This document shows positions 1-9,660 of a DNA stretch of 64,000 bases, one piece after another (position 1 is the first letter of the stretch; each line of letters begins with the position of its first letter). This DNA comes from Ligustrum vulgare (taxonomy: Eukaryota > Streptophyta > Magnoliopsida > Lamiales > Oleaceae). The position numbers were made by a program, and so were the translations under genes. Below the pieces are notes generated by a model. The model was not told the origin of the DNA. It did not search any database and worked only from the letters and a program-made list of their open reading frames with translations. The stretch spans positions 58,240,234 to 58,304,233 of the forward strand of contig OY743174.1 of NCBI GenBank assembly GCA_963555705.1. Direction: 5' to 3'.

Positions 1-97
1 GTAGAAGTAATACACTGAGAGATTCATCCCCAGGAGACCCAATTATTGTTAAACATAGTTATTCCTGTACTAACGCCATTAACAATCATATGCAGAT

Positions 98-2407
98 ATG
101 AGATACATACATATCTGTGTGACGTCTGGGTCACGGTCTGCACTGTTAATGATTGATGAAGACTACGACTATTCAAACCTTGTGGACACGGTGAAGGTGG
201 AGTTTGGACTGGATCTAAACAAGGTCGCAGTTTCAATGACTTATGAATTGAGTCGGGACATACACCCAATCAGAATAAAAAATAATACAAGTTTGATGTC
301 GTATCTGACACTGAAGAATATGAATAAGGATCCATCGAAATATGCTTTGACATTTGAGGTCACATTATTGGAAAGGACGCAACAATCAGGCAGTTTTACC
401 TTCATGGAGCCAGTTGAAGTAAATAAGGACGGCAATGAAGAACAGTATTCAATCTATGGAAGTGCATCAGACAAATGTCATTTAATTGATGAGCCACTGC
501 AAATATCACACGACAATGTGGACAGTACTGTAACAAATCCAGATGCCAGAGATGTTGAGGAGATTAGAGTTTTCAAGAACAAAAAAGTGCTGAAATTGAG
601 CATGGCATTCTATGCGATACAACAAATGTTCGAATTCTTGGTTGTCAGGTCGGACAAAAAGGAATATGTTGTGAGGTGCTCAAATGATACATGTAATTGG
701 GTTTGCATGTCCTCCACATTGGGGAAAATAGACCTATTCAAGATTAGATACATTCATGATGGTCATACATGCGGTTCCAACATTGTATTAGGGTCACATA
801 GGCAAGTATCAACTGCAGTTGTGTCCTCATGTATTAAATACAAGTTCAACTCCAGTCGCACAACATATATCCCTAATGACATATGCAATGACTTGTTGCA
901 CACTTATGGTGTTTCAATGAATTATGTTAAAGCTTGGAGATCAAGGGAGAGGACTTTGAGATTGATCCGGGGAGATCCTTCAAAATCGTTTCAACATGTA
1001 CAGGGTTTTTTGCATATGCTTGAACAAACTAACCCGGGCTCGGTCACAGGGATTGATATAGATATTGAAAATAGGTTCAAATATTGTTTCATGGCCCTCG
1101 GTGTATCAATTCGTGGATGAAAACATTGTAGGCCTATTGTTGTAGTTGATGGAACTTATTTGAATGGACAATACGGTGATACTCTGTTTACAGCATGTAC
1201 ACAGGATGCAAATAATAGGATTTTTATACTTGCTTTTGGTATTGGGGATAGTGAGAATGACAGATCTTGAAAATGATTTTTTGAGCAGTTGAAGAATGCA
1301 TATGGCACTAGAGAAGGGTTATTTTTGTATCGGATCGTCATGATAGCATCAGAAAGGGTAGAAAAAGTGTACCCTGGAACAAGTCATGGTATATGTTCGT
1401 ACCACTTACTGCAAAACCTGAAGAAGTATTATGGGAAATCAGATCACAATATAACAGAACCATATAATTATACTGTCCGAGCGTACACATTATCAGAGTT
1501 CGAGTACCAAATGCTACAGTTAGACGCTATTGACAAAGGTATTAGGAGTTATTTGGTAAGTACACTAAACTAGTCCATTTTATTATATGTTGTCATGTGA
1601 ATATAAAGCTTAAGCTAATTTAATTGTTGTCTAACTTTTAATTGCAGAGTGAAGTTGGATATGAAAAGTGGTCAAGACTCCACATGCCCGACAACAGATA
1701 TTCTACTATGACCTCAAACATAGTAGAATCAGTTAATGCTGTAACAAAGTCATCGAAAAACTTTCCCATTGTTTTGTTTCTAGAGTCGTTAAGACAAACG
1801 GTACAAAACTGGTTCTGCAAGAATAGAGACAACGCGAATGGTACTTTCACAAAGCTTTCAAGCAAGTACGAGAAGTTGTTGAGAGAAAGTAGCATGGAAC
1901 TACGGAGCCTAAGGGTAATCATATATTTTGTGTCCTTATTTTAATGTATGTTGTGTTAATATACCATTATAATTATGATTTGTTGGAATTCGGTATAGGT
2001 GTCTCCATTGAATCATGCAACATGTTCGGTTCAACATGAAAGCACATCATTTGTCGTCGATATAAAGAAGCGTAAATGTACTTGTAGAATGATTCAAGTT
2101 GACCAGATGTCGTGTCCACATGCTCTGGCTGTCATAGCTTTCATGAAGAGGGATCCATATGAATATTGTTCTTACTATTACACATGCCATGCTTATAAGT
2201 CTACCTATCAAGACAGTGTTTTTTCACTTGGCAATCCTAATGAATGGAAATTGCCGAATGAAGTAACAGAACTTGTCTATTACCTCCAATCAAAAGAGGT
2301 GTTCAAAGAGACCATCAGAGAAGAGGAAAAGATCATCCACTGAAGGAAAACCGAAGATGAAATGCGGGTGTTGTGGTGGAAGGGGCCACAACCGCCGGTC
2401 TTACACA
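98..2407 (+). pseudogene. MuDR-type MULE transposase, broken
   Basis: Reads as three exons. Exon 1 is 98-1555 (donor gtaagt), exon 2 is 1648-1914 (acceptor ttgcag) and exon 3 starts at 1999. Domains in order: an N-terminal region resembling a PB1 fold (about residues 1-110); a MuDR DNA-binding domain with C/C/H/C spacing around CSNDTCNWVC and HDGHTC; the DDE catalytic core, with the first Asp in VVVDGTYL and the last Glu in SNIVESVNA; a SWIM zinc finger (CTC...CPHA, about 2070-2120); and a zinc knuckle CGCCGGRGHNRRS near 2360-2400. In-frame TGA codons at 1118, 1267 and 1273 stand where Trp is expected. A frameshift lies near 1330-1355, and another near 2290-2310 separates the SWIM part from the knuckle. 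Length and domain order match full MuDR-A-like proteins. The family is certain, and so is inactivity of this copy. Confidence 0.9.
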
Positions 2408-2455
2408 AGTTTGTTTCTAGTTAGTCAAAACAGTGCTGGAAGGAAAATAAAATAA

Positions 2456-3727
2456 AAATTTATTTGTATTTGCTTTTGGTGAACAATGATTTGGTTATGA
2501 TGTAGTCAGTTGGGTACCTCATGTTCAATAAGTTTGGAAATTTTATAAGTAATGAAATGTATGAGAATTTGTCTAATATGGAATTGTTGACTGAGAATTG
2601 TTACCTGTGTCCATATTGAAGTTAGTTCAATGCAGAATGAATGTACTATTGGTCAGATTGACATTATGTTAACGTGTGACCTGGCTCGAAGATGTGATCT
2701 CTATATGACTGTGAATAAAGAAGGAATACTTATTGTCAGCAAGTGTAATGTGATCTGGTGTGATGTGACATTAACATGTCCCATCTCGAATGTTACCTAG
2801 TTATTTAAAAGGCTAATTAATTTTAACAGTCGAGAACTGACATGCGTAGATTGGCAAGCACAGGAAAAAGTAGAATAGAATCAGAAATGAAGGCATGTGT
2901 TATCCTAATAATACATTTAGATGTATCTATGTTGATGGTGTTATTTGTGTGTGACCTCGTGAGACTAGTCAATTTGTAATCACAGCATGGGAAAAAATGT
3001 GTTCTTGAATTTACTTAGTGATGCCTAGTAATACCTTTGTGATCTCCATTTGTTACCTTCTTGATTTGCAAATGTGACCTAGTAGTACATAAGCTGATAC
3101 AAATAATAAATGTTTGGTGACTAGTGATAATTATATTGACATTTGAAATAAATATGTGTGACTTGAATATGTTAGTGCTATGTAAATGATTGTGAGAATT
3201 GAAATGGTAATGAGTTTGTGGTATTTCAGAATGTGACCTAAGTTAGTGCACATGTGACCTGGGTATTTTTATGCGTGACCTAAAAATTTTCGAATGTGAC
3301 CTAATCTGGATAAACCCTAATTGCTATACATGAATGATATATTGCGTGACTTGGAACGAAACATGAAAAACAAACAGAGAATTGAAATGGTAATGAGTTT
3401 GTGGTATTTCAGAATGTGACCTAAGTTAGTGTACATGTGACCTAGATATTATGCTGTGTGACCTAAACAATTTCGAATGTGACATAATCTGGATAAACCC
3501 CAATTGGTGTACATGAATGATATATTGCGTGACTTGGAACGAAACATGAAAAACAAAGACTGAGTCAATGGCTATATTTGAAATTGATATTAAAAATATG
3601 AAACCATTGTTTACAACCAACTGCATTACTGTGATAAGAAGAAAATATAACTTGGAATACTAAATTTCACTAAACAACTACTAAAGTCGGGGAGATTATA
3701 CTATAACTACATTTCAGTCATCTTCTA
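2456..3727. other. MULE intergenic DNA rich in GTGACCT heptamers
   Basis: No gene lies between the convergent transposase and ULP genes. About ten exact GTGACCT heptamers lie between 2676 and 3466, all in the same orientation, together with near variants (GTGACTT, GTGACAT). Part of the stretch is a tandem duplication (3194-3559). Confidence 0.7.
3194..3559. repeat. 183-bp tandem duplication, two copies
   Basis: Copy 1 is 3194-3376 and copy 2 is 3377-3559. Each begins gagaattgaaatggtaatga and ends with a stretch containing gcgtgacttggaacgaaac. Each unit contains three or four GTGACCT motifs, so duplication amplifies the motif. The copies differ by scattered substitutions. Confidence 0.85.
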
Positions 3728-4720
3728 TTACAATGCTGTCAACATTGGGAGGTGTTGTGCGATTTGTGTTTCTCCTAATTTGACGATGCTAGCAATATAT
3801 AGACGTGCAGCTTTGGCATCGAAATCCACGGGCATCGCCTTCATGTTCCGGTGTAATAGATAGAGTGCATATTCAATCATGAATATACCACAGTCATGCC
3901 TGGGCACATCAAACAAGTAGACGTTCATTAAAAGGTAAAAAATGAAATAAACTTGCCTAAGTTAACGAATGTCACGTATGTACCCATTTTTCTGCTGAGG
4001 AATGCCCTCTACCATATCCAATCTAAGACCTGGCTAATCTTTATTAGGAAGATTGGATGCTTTGCTCCAAATACCAATTTCTTTCATCAATTCTGGGATT
4101 ACCTCATAGAAGGGTTGAACCCCCTCAAGGACCATGTTGCTTCTGTATGTCCTAGAGCAAGAGTTGAAGATTTTCATCCTATGATTTTTTTATGTTAAGC
4201 AACGCAAGCATCCAGTGTGCCTTATTCGTTGGCAAGATTGGAATAAGGACATAATCTACATCAGCCCATGGGGAATTCAATTCCATACGTCCACCAGTCA
4301 TGACCTCTTTGAAGTAAGTAGCGGAAGATATCACAGACGGGTCTTTCATGAATTGTATATACAAGGGTTTCATTAATCCTTGAATGGTGAACCTTCTGCG
4401 TATATTAGTACCATACTTTGCTAGATGCCTTATGAAATGGAAGCAGGCATCAATATGCTGCAATATTGAAAATTTCAATGTGATTTACTTGTAATGCATA
4501 TACAACATTGAATATGTAGACCTACAATGTGACGTGCGTGTTCAGATTACTAGATTATGTGCAGATATAATATAATCTAACCGTGCTACATAGCGAAGAG
4601 TTGGGGTTGATGAGGTCATGCCACCATATTTTTTAGCCGACTGGGATAGGTCCAATTTCAAATGGGGGTTTAATCAAATCATCTTCGTCGCTAAATCTTT
4701 TCTTGTCCGCAAAATATGAT
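3728..4720 (-). pseudogene. C48 (ULP1) peptidase domain of the MULE ULP gene
   Basis: On the far side of element A the gene resumes with KRFSDEDDLIKPPF (near 4700). The exon starting at 4457 holds the catalytic His in HWMLALLNI, followed after a frameshift by KIFNSCSRTYRS. Where ULP1 peptidases normally carry the catalytic Asp, an Asn (IFNS) is read. A stop falls near 4042. The last intron (3900 to about 4001) joins in phase to give NG|HDCGIFMIEY, with the catalytic Cys. All key blocks are present but interrupted. Confidence 0.85.
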
Positions 4721-5261
4721 GTGTGGTCAAAATGATATATATAAATTGTGACGACCCGAATTCTCGACCATTCGAGTGCCACTAAAAGTGACTCATATCA
4801 TATTATCGAGACTTAAATAGAAATGTAAAATTATTCAAAAGAATAATTAGAATCCCATAATTTTATTTGTGAATAAAAATAGAACATAATTTTCTTACAT
4901 AAAGTTCAACATAATTATCTCATCAATCTTAACCACTTTTGCCACTTCCATGTTGACCGCCTCGAACCTTCAATTATCTGAAAATGGTAAATATCGTGGA
5001 GTGAGATTTATAAAATCCCAGTAAGTATACCAAGCATAAATTTTCTTTTGAAAGCATATGGATCATTTTCATCATAATATAGGATAGGACCGAAATACTC
5101 ATAAACATAGGGAGACACAAGAATTTTACCGAACTTAAATGGTAAGAATTCTTATGTGTAGCGCTACTAAACTCCGGTCCCCTTAGCATAATCATAAACA
5201 TATCATATGGAACCCATAACAATCTTGTGAGATTGATTTCATAGCAATGATCCAAACATTT

Positions 5262-6072
5262 TCATAAAAACATAAGATATACTTACTTGTCATAAAAACA
5301 TACTTACTTTTCATAAAAACATAAGGTGTATTTACCTTTCATAAAAACATACTTACTTTTCATAAAAACATAAGATATACTTACTTGTCATAAAAACATA
5401 CTTACTTTTCATAAAAACATAAGGTGTATTTACCTTTCATAAAAACATACTTACTTTTCATAAAAACATAAGATATACTTACTTGTCATAAAAACATACT
5501 TACTTTTCATAAAAACATAAGGTGTATTTACCTTTCATAAAAACATACTTACTTTTCATAAAAACATAAGATATACTTACTTGTCATAAAAACATACTTA
5601 CTTTTCATAAAAACATAAGGTGTATTTACCTTTCATAAAAACATACTTACTTTTCATAAAAACATAAGATATACTTACTTGTCATAAAAACATACTTACT
5701 TTTCATAAAAACATAAGGTGTATTTACCTTTCATAAAAACATACTTACTTTTCATAAAAACATAAGATATACTTACTTGTCATAAAAACATACTTACTTT
5801 TCATAAAAACATAAGGTGTATTTACCTTTCATAAAAACATACTTACTTTTCATAAAAACATAAGATATACTTACTTGTCATAAAAACATACTTACTTTTC
5901 ATAAAAACATAAGGTGTATTTACCTTTCATAAAAACATACTTACTTTTCATAAAAACATAAGATATACTTACTTGTCATAAAAACATACTTACTTTTCAT
6001 AAAAACATAAGGTGTATTTACCTTTCATAAAAACATACTTACTTTTCATAAAAACATAAGATATACTTACCT
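5262..6072. repeat. 98-bp minisatellite in element A left LTR, about 8.3 units
   Basis: Each unit is built from four related sub-units beginning cataaaaacata. Two are 21 bp (ending cttactttt) and two are 28 bp (one with aaggtgtatttaccttt, one with aagatatacttacttgt). Eight full units are followed by a partial one. Units look identical, so the array is recent or homogenised. Confidence 0.9.
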
Positions 6073-6298
6073 TTTAAAAGATTAAAATGAAGTGTAGTAG
6101 TAAATGGACCAAAACTTTCTTGACCACCTTGAATTTCTCTTACTTGTGGATTTTGTCAAGAGATTGGAAATAAGTGTATATGTGTAGAGTTGTGTGTAAA
6201 AGAGATGGGTTTAAATAGATGTATAAAGTTGGCATATTGTAAACATAATCATTCAATTCTATTAATTTTAACACATCCTTTTCTTAAAGTAAAGCACC

Positions 6299-6606
6299 AT
6301 TCATATACTTTTCCATATTTATACAAATATTATGCTCTTCATGATTACATATAATGGAGTCTTATCAACCATTCATATACTTTTCCATATTTATACAAAT
6401 ATTATGCTCTTCATGATTACATATAATGGAGTCTTATCAACCATTCATATACTTTTCCATATTTATACAAATATTATGCTCTTCATGATTACATATAATG
6501 GAATCTTATCAACCATTCATATACTTTTTCATATTTATACAAATATTATGCTCTTCATGATTACATATAATGGAGTATATAATTCATTCATATACTTTTC
6601 CATATT
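6299..6606. repeat. 72-bp tandem repeat in element A left LTR, about 4 units
   Basis: Unit contains attcatatacttttccatat followed by tatgctcttcatgattacat. The same array is at 13116-13423 in the right LTR. Open frames across it are by-products of the repeat. Confidence 0.85.
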
Positions 6607-6939
6607 TATTAAATTAAGATTCTCATAATTATTATATATAATGGAACCTCTCATGCTTGCATATATTTTCTTAATTTCAATAATAAAAATAATTTTTGTA
6701 TAAATAAATATTGGGATAACATTGAATTAAGTACTTGGACTTAATATACTTTAAATCAAGAGAATGGAGATATTTTTAGAAATTCGGAATTTAATTTAAA
6801 ATCGAACGATCTCGATTATTTCTTGACTTGGCTATACGAATACGTCGTGGCGTTAACTTAATAAAAATGGGTGACATAGTAGCGACACGATTTTCTATTA
6901 AAATAATTATTAATCGCGTAAAAATTCTTGGTCGCTACA

Positions 6940-7120
6940 AACTTACCCCCTTAAAATAATTTCGTCCTCGAAATTAAACTTACTTGATCTTATGATTTCT
7001 GAACACTTAATCAGAATCTCTTCTTCTTCTTCTTATGTAGCATCATCGCTACCATATTTAACCCAACCAAATTTAACCCACTGGACTTTGACTAAATGCA
7101 TCAATTTGTTTTCTTAAGAC
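6940..7120 (-). pseudogene. Element A polypurine tract and chromodomain relic
   Basis: On the - strand, taagggggtaagtt abuts the 3' LTR and is a polypurine tract. Just upstream the frame reads VKFGWVKYGSDDAT, a stop, then EEEEEI, the decayed end of a Tekay-type chromodomain (pattern VxWxxxxxxxATWExEExI). A variant of the conserved tail with fedEI follows. It identifies the parent lineage; nothing functional remains. Confidence 0.75.
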
Positions 7121-7826
7121 ATGAACTTTTCTATCAATAATAGACATATGTCTACTCATAAATTCTTCTGAATCAAAATGAAAATTCCCAATCGTATGTG
7201 ATATTTCATCATATCTTGTAGTACTCATGTAACCTGTCACTTATCATCGTATCATGTAACCTCAAATATTCGTATTAATATCTCTAAAATTTCAATAAAT
7301 CTTTACTAACATATCATACCATAATAATTTGTCATTTCTTCTTATCACCAAATATCCCAAAATAATTAAAACGATTACCTGAATATTTTCTATGTAATAT
7401 ACCCAAACATGTTATTCACATATCAACATAATCATCAGTTTATCTTTCCAATATTTGTAACCCAAAATTTCTGCAAAATTCAATAAACAAATATCTCCCA
7501 AATAATTAAAATTCTTAACTCAAATATCATAACATTTCCCGTAAGGTATTCCTTTCACTTGCACAAACTTATTAATCCTGATTCAATACAGTCCTTATTT
7601 CACTTTCACGTATCCCCGTATTATTTATATACCTTGATTATTATATCAAAATATCAGTACCCAAAATCCAAGAAAATATTCCATATCTCAAATCCCGTCA
7701 TCATCAAATCTTCCTTTTATCAAGAAAGTAAACGGCGCATAACTCTTGTTCCCTCTTTTCCATTATTCTATTCCGCGCTTTCTTGCTGGAATCAATATCA
7801 CGCGGATTTCCTCCGATCCTTAATGC

Positions 7827-7836
7827 TTTTAAATAG
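7827..7836 (+). promoter_or_regulatory. TATA-like box before the cysteine-rich ORF
   Basis: ttttaaatag lies 43 bp upstream of the ATG at 7870 and 91 bp upstream of the alternative ATG at 7918. The same TTTAAATAG core precedes the LOG ORF. With a usual 30-bp spacing, transcription would start near 7857. Confidence 0.4.
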
Positions 7837-7869
7837 TTCATGCTGGGAAGAGGTTAGATCCATCAAAAC

Positions 7870-8421
7870 ATGGATATCATTCTTACAAACATTCGCAAGT
7901 ATTATTCCAGTCTTCCAATGAATGATCTGAGGAAAATTTATCGAATAAGACTCGAAAGATTGAGGTTGCTGATGGCTCATGGTGTTTCAGAAGATGTTCG
8001 CTGGTTGATCGAAGCAAAGGTTCGACTATCTGGTGAATTACCTATGACATTTCCAAAGCACATGCCTGGTTTAGGCAAAAGCACCTTCGCAAAGAAACGA
8101 AGAGCAAAAAGGCTGAATGGTTGCTACAAATGTGCTCGTTGGAACTGTGATACTCGTTGCAAAACAGTAGGATATTCTTCTACTAATCGGGATGATAAAA
8201 TCAAATTCATAAAGGGTGGACTGAGTAAGGAGTCTTTGGATGATATTCGACTGACTCTTGAGACGCACCCAAGTGGTTATGTGCAACGTGAACTTCTCTC
8301 CTTATACGCTCAGTTTAATGAGGACAAAAATCGTTATAGTCTCCAAAATATAATAGCAAAAGATCCTGTTTGCCAGTCTGTTTTACAAAATGAGGCTTCT
8401 GGCAGTTCATCAATGATATAA
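7870..8421 (+). CDS. Carlavirus-type cysteine-rich nucleic-acid-binding protein homologue
   Basis: 183 aa, uninterrupted, no intron. The start at 7870 has an A at -3 and G at +4; an alternative in-frame Met is codon 17 (7918). Seen: a basic run KKRRAKR (residues 75-81) directly before a compact Cys cluster C85, C88, C93, C97 (CYKCARWNCDTRC), then a stretch with KFIKGG and an acidic C-terminal extension to residue 183. The order 'GxS-aromatic-A, basic run, CxxC, further Cys pair, then F-I-x-x-G' matches the small 3'-terminal nucleic-acid-binding/silencing-suppressor proteins of carlaviruses and relatives (Betaflexiviridae). Those are generally shorter and have a longer loop between Cys pairs. 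In that family the protein binds nucleic acid and can enter the nucleus. Its role here is unknown; intactness suggests recent selection or recent capture. It could also be another small zinc-finger protein. Confidence 0.6.
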   Translation: MDIILTNIRKYYSSLPMNDLRKIYRIRLERLRLLMAHGVSEDVRWLIEAKVRLSGELPMTFPKHMPGLGKSTFAKKRRAKRLNGCYKCARWNCDTRCKTVGYSSTNRDDKIKFIKGGLSKESLDDIRLTLETHPSGYVQRELLSLYAQFNEDKNRYSLQNIIAKDPVCQSVLQNEASGSSSMI

Positions 8422-8758
8422 GGTAAATCTCTTGATACACATTTAAAATATTTTGCTGTTTTCTTTCACGCGTTTTGGAAATAAAATATATTTTCCTTTC
8501 TCGAGTTTTGATAAAGCTGGAAATAAATATATTTTCCTTTCTCGAGGTTTGATAAAGCTGGAAATAAATCACCGAAAGGTGATATCTTTGGTAAAACAGT
8601 CAAAAGTTGGCCGATTTTGTCAAAAGTAAATCTTTACTTTTTCAGAATCAATCAAAAACAGTAAGTTTTTCCGGCTTTAAATAGCCAAACATATTTCATA
8701 GTTCAGGCATCCCAAAATCACATCTTCTTCGTAAGTTTTCTCTTCTATACTATCAAAG
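8422..8758 (+). promoter_or_regulatory. Spacer and likely promoter of the LOG-like gene
   Basis: It holds a 41-42-bp tandem repeat (8477 to about 8572; two full units ggaaataaa(a)tatattttcc... plus a partial one). Then tttaaatag at 8676-8684 is framed as ggctttaaatagcc, 75-83 bp before the ATG at 8759. The leader after it is C/T-rich (catcttcttcgtaagttttc), as in many plant 5' UTRs. This arrangement suggests a DNA-templated promoter rather than an RNA-virus intergenic region. Confidence 0.5.
8477..8572. repeat. 41-42-bp tandem repeat upstream of the LOG-like gene
   Basis: Units at 8477 and 8519, each containing tatattttcctttctcgag and gataaagct, with a partial third unit (ggaaataaatcacc) at 8560. 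They could be duplicated enhancer elements. Confidence 0.75.
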
Positions 8759-9412
8759 ATGGAAGCACCAAAACTTCGACAGATCAAAACTATTTGTGTA
8801 TTTTGTGGATCAAAAGTGGGGAAAGGCTTCAGTTATCTAGAAGCGGCCGTAGATCTTGGAAAGAAACTGGGGGAAAAAGGTATCACTCTTGTGTATGGGG
8901 GTGGTAGCAGTGGTCTAATGGGTTGTGTTTCCCAATCTGCTCTTGCAGAGAAATCAAAAGTAATCGGTGTCATACCTGTCCCTTTGGTAGATGTTGCAGG
9001 AAAAACACGAGGGCATGAAGTTCAAACCTTATCCATCCATGAACGCATAACTTGTATGCTATATGGTTCTGATGCCTTTATAGCCCTGCCCGGAGGTTTT
9101 GGTACCTTAGAAGAAATCTTTAACATTACCTCGTGGGCTCAACTAGATCTCCATACTAAGCCTATTGGGCTTCTGAATGTTAACAATTTCTTTGATGGCT
9201 TGTTAACCTTTCTTGATTATGCTGTGGAACAGGGATTCATCTCTCCATTTTCCAGAAGGCTCCTTATTTCTGCTCCTACTATTGATGAACTACTGGATAA
9301 GCTGCAGTCATATATTTCAATACAAGATCCAGCAGGGGTTAAGATAGATTGGTCGCAAGGAAGGGGAATCAAGCGAAAATGGAGTCCGGTTAATGTAAAC
9401 TTAACTTTATGA
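8759..9412 (+). CDS. LOG-like: LOG-type cytokinin riboside 5'-monophosphate phosphoribohydrolase
   Basis: 217 aa, the usual LOG length. LOG enzymes release free active cytokinin base from its nucleotide in one cytosolic step. Seen: CVFCGS (13-18), the nucleotide-binding glycine loop YGGGSSGLMG (46-55), VIGVIP (68-73), HER with Arg96 at the catalytic Arg position, and PGGFGTLEE (111-119) with Glu119, the family signature PGGxGTxxE. SDAFIALPG and KPIGLLNV are also typical. All catalytic positions are present and the frame is intact. Odd points: plant LOG genes normally have several introns and this has none. The usual MHQRKAEM block reads IHERITCML and PGGYGT is PGGFGT, so it is divergent. The ATG at 8759 has A at -3 and G at +4. 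It lies 337 bp after the cysteine-rich ORF on the same strand, inside a young retrotransposon. Enzymatic activity is inferred. Confidence 0.9.
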   Translation: MEAPKLRQIKTICVFCGSKVGKGFSYLEAAVDLGKKLGEKGITLVYGGGSSGLMGCVSQSALAEKSKVIGVIPVPLVDVAGKTRGHEVQTLSIHERITCMLYGSDAFIALPGGFGTLEEIFNITSWAQLDLHTKPIGLLNVNNFFDGLLTFLDYAVEQGFISPFSRRLLISAPTIDELLDKLQSYISIQDPAGVKIDWSQGRGIKRKWSPVNVNLTL

Positions 9413-9423
9413 ATCTTAGAATA

Positions 9424-9660
9424 GGTGGGGGTAGAGTACGGAGTATTCTTACTCTCGAGACACCCCTCTAATTTCCTAGGATTTCCTTAATGTTTAAATC
9501 TTGTGTGTACCTCAAAGGTTCCAGGTGGTAGATTACGGAGTATTCTTATTCTCGAAACACACCTCTTTGAAGGTTTCTTTATTTCCTCAAAAGGTCAAAG
9601 GTGGTAGGATACGGCTACTCCGGAAACACATCTCTCAATTTGAGGAATTTCCCATGTTGC
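9424..9660 (+). repeat. Three structured repeats just after the LOG-like ORF
   Basis: Three diverged copies begin at 9424, 9524 and 9600: ggtggnnagnntacgg, then a tattctta-like stretch, then ctcgaaacacacctct. Copies 1 and 2 contain short self-complementary arms (agagta...tactct). Each is followed by a variant of tttcctnaa. In the transcript they would form part of the 3' UTR. No poly(A) signal could be assigned with confidence. Confidence 0.6.

Larger units (their letters stand above)
4747..6939 (-). repeat. Element A LTR, left copy (3' LTR)
   Basis: 2193 bp, TG...CA. It differs from the right LTR by one substitution that I could see (c at 4960, t at 11875) and by one extra 98-bp repeat unit. 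It contains the 98-bp array and a 72-bp array. Confidence 0.9.

Noticed and set aside
3953..4198. 81-aa plus-strand ORF
   Set aside because: Antisense shadow of the ULP1 peptidase exon.
4974..5255. 93-aa minus-strand ORF, repeated exactly at 11889-12170
   Set aside because: Lies inside both LTRs of element A; no domain, and the duplication is simply the LTR pair.
5262..6072. Regular direct repeats that could suggest a CRISPR array
   Set aside because: The 'spacers' are themselves repeated, no cas genes, plant nuclear context; it is a minisatellite in an LTR.
6332..6628. 98-aa repetitive ORF (also 13149-13445)
   Set aside because: Translation of a 72-bp tandem repeat in the LTR; no sign of a real protein.
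7559..7921. 120-aa plus-strand ORF upstream of the cysteine-rich ORF
   Set aside because: AT-rich, no recognisable motif, overlaps the promoter and start of the better-supported ORF in another frame and partly covers element backbone.
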